Part shown: in pieces, positions 59,781-64,000 of the stretch
How positions within the stretch are numbered: the first letter of the stretch is position 1
How the letters are laid out: every line of letters begins with the position of its first letter
Assembly (NCBI RefSeq): GCF_019468565.1
Contig: NZ_CP080521.1
Span: 6,014,001 to 6,078,000, forward strand
Direction: 5' to 3'
DNA length: 64,000 nt
Source: Pseudonocardia sp. DSM 110487
Lineage (GTDB): Bacteria > Actinomycetota > Actinomycetes > Mycobacteriales > Pseudonocardiaceae
The notes under the pieces: model-generated
The model's input: only the letters and a program-made list of their open reading frames with translations
Database searches by the model: none
What the model was told of the DNA's origin: nothing
Made by a program: the position numbers and the translations under genes

Positions 59781-60402
59781 GGTGGGCGCGCCGTTCCCGG
59801 CCCAGGCCCGCCGGCGCCCGCCCCGCGATCCGGGCCTCGCGCGTGTTCCCTCCCGTTCACCTCGACCCCGTCGCCTTGCGGAGGGGGCCGGGTTGGGTGC
59901 ACTACCGAACCCTGGGGTTGCGTGGGCGGCCGTCCCCGACTGGGGGGCACGCCTGTTCTCGACGAGACCGCCGCCGGTGTGGGTGCCACGTGACTGGCTG
60001 TGGTCCCGACCCTCCATATCCCAGCCCTTCTCCCGGATGATCGAGGCGAACGACCCTGGGGCGGGGCCGCGGGCAGGTCCATGATCAGTAGGAACGGGAC
60101 ACCAGCCGCAGGGGATGCAGCTCAGGTTCCGAATCCACTGGCACACCTCAGATTCCAGGGGCGGCCACTGGGCGAGAACGGGACCACAGCCAGTCAAGTG
60201 GCACCCAAGCCGTGGTGGTCTCGTCCGGAACGGGCGTGCCCCCGCGTCGGGGACGGCCGCCCGAGCAACCACATGATTCGGTAGTGCACCCAACCCGGCC
60301 ACCCACAGAAGGGGACACGGTCGAGGTGAACCGGATCGAAACGCCGGCAGCCGAGGACTGTCGCGTGAGCCGGGCTGCCCGGGCCGGGCACGGCGCGCCC
60401 AC
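59781..60402. repeat. long diverged inverted repeat (arms ~230 bp)
   Basis: The best-matching part is 59855-60008 against the reverse complement of 60179-60332, 154 bases each with roughly 80 percent identity by eye. Shared words include gccgggttgggtgcactacc, gggcggccgtccccgac and tgactggctgtggtcccg. Weaker matching extends outwards to about 59781 and 60402. The spacer is about 170 bases. No coding or tRNA-like content recognised. Confidence 0.75.
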
Positions 60403-60735
60403 GAAAGACCCGGCACCCGGCCGCACCCCCGGGCGCGTTCCGCGGAACGGACCGCGGCCCAGGCGGTGATCAGCGGTTCGGCGCGAAACCCGACGCCCCG
60501 GGTTGGGAAAGGCGCCGATTTGATGATCACAGGCTCTCGCCGGGCGGGCCCGGCCTCGTGTCGCCCGGCGCGCTCGTTCTCGGGTGGCGCGCCCGGTCGA
60601 CGGGCTGTCTGACCTACGACGGGGTGCGCCGGCCGACACGGGTTGCGCCGGCGGCTCCGCCGTGCCGAGATGCTCCCCCAGCCCTGCGATCAGAAGAACG
60701 ATCACGAAGTCCGGCTGTAGTACTGGTGCTCCCGA

Positions 60736-61425
60736 CTAGTCAGACGCAGCTGAGCGGCGGTTCAGCCACGCGATCAGCGGGATGGTCGCCCGGTAGGGCA
60801 GGCGCAGCAGCCGGCCCGCGATGCGGGGGTGGCGCTCCTCTTGTGCCACGCGGGCCCGCAGGTGCTCCGACCCGCTGTACCCGAGGGCCGGGACCGTGTC
60901 GCACACCTCGATCCCGCACAGGTGCTTGATGTTCTTGTAGCCGTACTGCCGCGGGCTCACGAGCCGAAGCGGGGCGCCGTGAAGGTTGTCCAGCGGTGCG
61001 CCGTCGAGCCGGTCCGCGAGCATGACGTCGTCGGCCAGCGCGTCACGCAGGTCGAGGACGGCACGCACGCCGTCTCTTCCGCGGGCAATGACGGCGACGG
61101 CGCCCGCGGGCCGGCAACGCGGGACCACGACCTGCTCCCAGAACCGCCGTAGCGACACCCCCGACCAATGCAGGTCGGTGGCCGTCCAGGTGGTGACGCA
61201 GTGCAGATCGGCCACCAGGTCGATCCGGGGGACGAGGCGATCCAGCTCGGTGAGCGGGACCCGCAGCTCGTGCTCGACCGCGCCAGTGACCGCGAGGGCC
61301 GGGTGGTCGGGCACAGCGGGGGGCCGCAGCCCGGGCTGGCCGAAGCGGGGGAAGTCGCGACGCCGGTGCTGGCCGGGCGGGAGGCTCCGCAGTCCCCCTG
61401 ACGTCGACGGATGGGCTGTCTCCAT
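60736..61425 (-). CDS. sulfite-oxidase-like molybdopterin oxidoreductase
   Basis: 229 residues from ATG 61425. The Mo-ligand Cys is in ADLHCVTTWTATDLHWSGV (Cys76). The pterin-binding region includes LDGAPLDNLHGAPLRLVSPR and YGYKNIKHLCGIE, typical of the SUOX/MsrP (YedY) family. No Tat signal or membrane helix is visible, so it is probably cytoplasmic. Possible substrates include sulfite, methionine sulfoxide or other small oxides. It follows the MFS gene, separated by a 71-base control region with two palindromes. Confidence 0.85.
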   Translation of the reverse strand: METAHPSTSGGLRSLPPGQHRRRDFPRFGQPGLRPPAVPDHPALAVTGAVEHELRVPLTELDRLVPRIDLVADLHCVTTWTATDLHWSGVSLRRFWEQVVVPRCRPAGAVAVIARGRDGVRAVLDLRDALADDVMLADRLDGAPLDNLHGAPLRLVSPRQYGYKNIKHLCGIEVCDTVPALGYSGSEHLRARVAQEERHPRIAGRLLRLPYRATIPLIAWLNRRSAASD

Positions 61426-61441
61426 GCTCGCCTCCGGTCTC

Positions 61442-61480
61442 CGTACGCTTGCGTATGGCGACACCATACGGTTCCGTACG
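61442..61480. promoter_or_regulatory. two tandem 16-bp operator-like palindromes
   Basis: Site 1 cgtacgcttgcgtatg (61442-61457) and site 2 catacggttccgtacg (61465-61480) each match their own reverse complement at 6 of 7 arm positions around tt. Their centres are 23 bases apart, about two helical turns. They lie just upstream of the molybdoenzyme start (61425), suggesting cooperative binding by a TetR-like dimer whose gene is not in the window. Confidence 0.55.
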
Positions 61481-61496
61481 GAAGCGGGCAATGCGC

Positions 61497-62708
61497 TTAC
61501 GCAGTCAGCAGACGCCTGGCCGCCACCGCCGCGGCGAGCAGCGCCGCCCCGCCCGCCACCGCGAAGCCCCATGCGGAGCCGGCGATCCCGCAGACCCAGC
61601 CCAGGAGCGGCCCGCCGAGGGGCGTGGTCCCGAGGTTGAGCAACCCGTGCAGCGCCATCACGCGACCCTGCATCTCCGGCGCGCTGCGCAACTGCAGCAG
61701 GCTGCGGGCCATCGTGTTGAAGGCGATGTTGGCCACGCCCACCGCAACCAGGCCGGCGAGCGCGAAGGCGAGCTGGCCGGCGAGCGCCATCAGTAGGTTC
61801 GTCGCGCCGAGGGCGACCGTCCAGGCGAGCAGCCTGCGCCCGGTCACCGTCGTGCTGGACGCTGCTCCCACGGCCCCCAGCACAGCCCCGAATCCGAGGG
61901 CAGAGGTCAGATACCCGTAGATCGCCGCGTTGCCCCCGAGCACCTCGGCGGCGGTCACCGGGAGGATCACGCGAAAGTTCTGGCTGAACAAGCTCACCAC
62001 CGCCACCAGCACGAGGCACGCACGCAGCTCCGGATGGCCCCATGCGTAGCGCAGCCCGGCCACGGCCTGCCCCCTGCCCCGGCCCGCCTTCGCGGCGCGG
62101 TGCAGCGCCGACCGGTCGATGCGGGCGAGCCCGACCAGCACGGCCGCGAACGAGACCGCGTTGAGCGCGAACGCCGCGCCCGCTCCCGCGGCCGCGATGA
62201 CCAGTCCGGCCACCGCGGGACCGACCAGCCGGCCGGTGTTGTGGATCGTCGAGTTCAGCGCCTGGGCGTTGACGTAGTCGCCCGGCGGCACCAGGTCGGT
62301 GACGAACGTGTGGCGGGCGGGCGAGTCCACCACGGTCACGAGCCCCAGCAGCGCCGCCATCACGTAGACCAGGCCGAGGGTGGTGGCGCCGAGCATGGTG
62401 GTGACGGCGAGCACCCCGGCGAGGACGGCGCTCGCCGCCTGCGTGACGACGAGCAGCTTCCAGCGGTCGAGCCGGTCGACCAGCACGCCGCCCCATACCC
62501 CGAGCAGCAGCATGGGGAGGAACTGCAGGGCCAGCGCCGTGCCGACGGCGACGGGGTCGCCGGTCAGCTCCAGCACGAGCCAGTCCTGGGCGACACGCTG
62601 CATCCACGTGCCGACGACGCTCAGCGCGTGGCCGCCGAGGTAGCGGCGGTAGTTGGGGTGGTGCAGCGAGCGGACGGTCCGGGCGACGAAACCGGCACCC
62701 TTGCCCAT
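61497..62708 (-). CDS. MFS transporter, probable multidrug or metabolite exporter
   Basis: 403 residues with about twelve membrane helices. The start MGKGAGFVARTVRSLHHPNY leads to the first helix around HALSVVGTWMQRVAQDWLVL. Loop 2-3 has GVWGGVLVDRLDRWKLLVVT, the MFS motif A variant of the EntS/DHA3 type. The C-terminal half shows the second half repeat (RSAPEMQGRVMALHGLLNLG). Such proteins export siderophores, macrolides or similar compounds. Confidence 0.88.
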   Translation of the reverse strand: MGKGAGFVARTVRSLHHPNYRRYLGGHALSVVGTWMQRVAQDWLVLELTGDPVAVGTALALQFLPMLLLGVWGGVLVDRLDRWKLLVVTQAASAVLAGVLAVTTMLGATTLGLVYVMAALLGLVTVVDSPARHTFVTDLVPPGDYVNAQALNSTIHNTGRLVGPAVAGLVIAAAGAGAAFALNAVSFAAVLVGLARIDRSALHRAAKAGRGRGQAVAGLRYAWGHPELRACLVLVAVVSLFSQNFRVILPVTAAEVLGGNAAIYGYLTSALGFGAVLGAVGAASSTTVTGRRLLAWTVALGATNLLMALAGQLAFALAGLVAVGVANIAFNTMARSLLQLRSAPEMQGRVMALHGLLNLGTTPLGGPLLGWVCGIAGSAWGFAVAGGAALLAAAVAARRLLTA

Positions 62709-62726
62709 AGGTCTGACACTAGACCA

Positions 62727-64000
62727 TTACGGAAGCAGGAGGCCCCAGTAGCCGCCCCACAGGACGAACACGGCGCCCGCGCCCAGCAACAGCGCCGTCC
62801 GAGGCCCGTCTCCTCCGCGGCGCCACGTCCGCGCCGCGAGCGCCACGCCGGCTCCGGCCGCGACGACGGCCAGCGCCTGGAGTGCGAGCCACGGCAGCGG
62901 CCTGCCGGCGATCATCGGGCCGGGATCGAAGGCGTCACCCCGGCTCACCATCACGGATCCGAGGTAGAGCACGCAGCCCGGTACGGCGACGAGCCCCGCC
63001 CCGGCCAGCACCCGGGCCGACCACGGCGCAGGCAGCCCGGAGCGCCCGCGGATCCGGCGCCATGCCGCCGTGAGCCCCAGACCGGCGAACCCGGCCAGCA
63101 TCACCGTGAGGGCGCCCGCCTGCACGGCCGCCGACTCGTACCACGCGAGCGGCGGCACGTCGGCCGACGTCCGCAGCTGCTCGCCGGTACCGGCAACGGA
63201 GGTCGGCGGGATGCGGCCCGCGGCGACGTCGGCCACCCACGATCCGACGAGATCGACGTAGCCGGGGGCGAACTCGCCTCCCCGCTCGTACCCGGTGGCG
63301 CTGGTGCGCAGGGCGTGCTCCGCGCCGTCGAACGTGCGCAGCGTGTAGTGGCCATTGCCGGCCTCGTCGAGGAACCGCCGGTAGGCGGCGGCGCTCTCGA
63401 CCGGCGGCGTCGCCCGGTCCAGCGCGCCCCAGACGCCGAGCACCGGCAGTGTGAGCGCGCGCAGCGGCGGGCCAGGGTCGTAGTGAGCCTCCGTGAACAC
63501 GCCGAGGCCTGCGGCCAGCCGGTAGGGCGTGCGCGAACTCGCGTCGACCAGCGAGCCGCGAACACCGGCGTGCTCCATCCGGCTGGCGTCGGCCCAGGTC
63601 TGCTGGCCAAGGGGCGCGATGCCGTTCGCCCCGACCACCACGACGAACGCCGTGCGCGGGTCGCGGGCGGCGGCCAGCGGCGCGACCCAGCCGCCCTCGC
63701 TCAACCCCCAGATCCCGACCTTCGCGGGATCGACCTCGGCCCGCCCCCGCAGGACCGCAGCGGCCGCGATCGCATCGTCGGCGAGCCGGGAGTAGGAGCG
63801 CTGGGTGAACGAGTAGCCCACTGTCCGTTTGTCGTAGGCGAGCGTGACGATACCGGCCCGCGCGAAGGCATCCGCCTCGGCGGCGAGGTCCTCCCGGGTG
63901 TGCGGTCCAGAGCCGTGCACCAGCACCATGCCGGGTAGCCCTGACTGGGCACCGGCCGGGACGTGCAGCGTTGCCGGGAGGGTCAGCCCGTCGACGGTTG
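62727..64000 (-). CDS. alpha/beta hydrolase with C-terminal membrane helices (5' end outside)
   Basis: The frame continues past the right edge; upstream of the first ATG (63929) it reads TVDGLTLPATLHVPAGAQSG without a stop, so the true start is outside. Motifs: MVLVHGSGPHTREDL, nucleophile in WGLSEGGWVAPLAA, acid in VWGALDRATPP and His in FDGAEHALRT. After about residue 265 (counted from that ATG) come four likely transmembrane helices (such as ALTVMLAGFAGLGLTAAW and LLLGAGAVFVLWGGYWGLLL). A secreted or membrane-facing esterase/peptidase is likely. Confidence 0.85.
   Translation of the reverse strand, partial: TVDGLTLPATLHVPAGAQSGLPGMVLVHGSGPHTREDLAAEADAFARAGIVTLAYDKRTVGYSFTQRSYSRLADDAIAAAAVLRGRAEVDPAKVGIWGLSEGGWVAPLAAARDPRTAFVVVVGANGIAPLGQQTWADASRMEHAGVRGSLVDASSRTPYRLAAGLGVFTEAHYDPGPPLRALTLPVLGVWGALDRATPPVESAAAYRRFLDEAGNGHYTLRTFDGAEHALRTSATGYERGGEFAPGYVDLVGSWVADVAAGRIPPTSVAGTGEQLRTSADVPPLAWYESAAVQAGALTVMLAGFAGLGLTAAWRRIRGRSGLPAPWSARVLAGAGLVAVPGCVLYLGSVMVSRGDAFDPGPMIAGRPLPWLALQALAVVAAGAGVALAARTWRRGGDGPRTALLLGAGAVFVLWGGYWGLLLP

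Larger units (their letters stand above)
59441..60735. other. 1.3-kb non-coding region rich in inverted repeats
   Basis: This region lies between convergent genes. I see no convincing gene: frames inside are short, lack ribosome-binding sites and have no recognisable motifs. It holds two diverged inverted-repeat structures (59561-59701 and 59781-60402). From 60403 to 60735 I see nothing specific. The length is unusual for such a compact genome and suggests leftover mobile or decayed DNA. Confidence 0.7.

Noticed and set aside
59742..60705. Similar short frames in the two arms of the inverted repeat (such as GRVGCTTE segments)
   Set aside because: They follow from the DNA duplication, start without ribosome-binding sites and are broken in one arm; a coding role is not supported.

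Overview
The window is very GC-rich, uses GTG starts freely, packs genes with 4-base stop/start overlaps, and carries mycofactocin genes, a protein-L-isoaspartate methyltransferase operon and many IclR/TetR/GntR regulators. This points to the chromosome of a filamentous actinomycete, probably Pseudonocardiaceae (Pseudonocardia-like). The genus is an inference from gene style, not from a marker gene. No rRNA, tRNA, CRISPR array, phage or insertion sequence was recognised.

Left part (1-17.6 kb). After a partial gene, a U32-like gene and two gene stumps flanking a perfect palindrome comes a divergent catabolic island. The minus-strand operon (7982 to about 1728) encodes two ABC permeases, an ABC ATPase, a class II aldolase, a PfkB kinase, an IclR regulator, a dienelactone hydrolase and a small protein. 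The plus-strand operon (8238-17579) encodes the matching binding lipoprotein, two tandem N,N-dimethylformamidase-like proteins, a split transketolase, a class III aminotransferase and a dehydrogenase. Together they look like import and breakdown of an amide- or amine-bearing polyol or sugar. The substrate is unknown.

Middle (17.6-29.8 kb). This holds membrane proteins, an EamA exporter, a CDF metal transporter, a divergent mftD/mftR pair with an operator palindrome, a TetR/alpha-beta-hydrolase pair, a four-CBS protein, a sialidase-like plus DHDPS/NAL-like pair with GntR regulator and MHS transporter, and a frameshifted VOC gene. Several large palindromes sit at gene ends.

29.8-36.5 kb is a three-gene SMC cassette of MukBEF/MksBEF/Wadjet type without the JetD/MksG nuclease. 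Next come a membrane protein fused in frame to hemerythrin, an SDR, a DUF1360 protein and the operon pcm - nucleotidyltransferase - metallophosphoesterase - erythromycin-esterase-like (40.3-43.5 kb). A coupled minus-strand set follows: FAD oxidoreductase, alpha/beta hydrolase, and an alpha/beta hydrolase fused to an unknown domain (43.8-48.3 kb). Then come a PLP decarboxylase-like gene and a ribose-type ABC importer (48.4-53.3 kb).

53.5-59.4 kb is an unusual three-gene chaperone operon: a Sel1-repeat/zinc-finger/membrane protein with a recent internal duplication, a GrpE-like protein, and an Hsp70 with an extra domain between its ATPase and substrate-binding parts. It is followed by 1.3 kb of non-coding DNA filled with diverged inverted repeats. 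The right end carries a sulfite-oxidase-like molybdoenzyme, an MFS transporter and a partial hydrolase.
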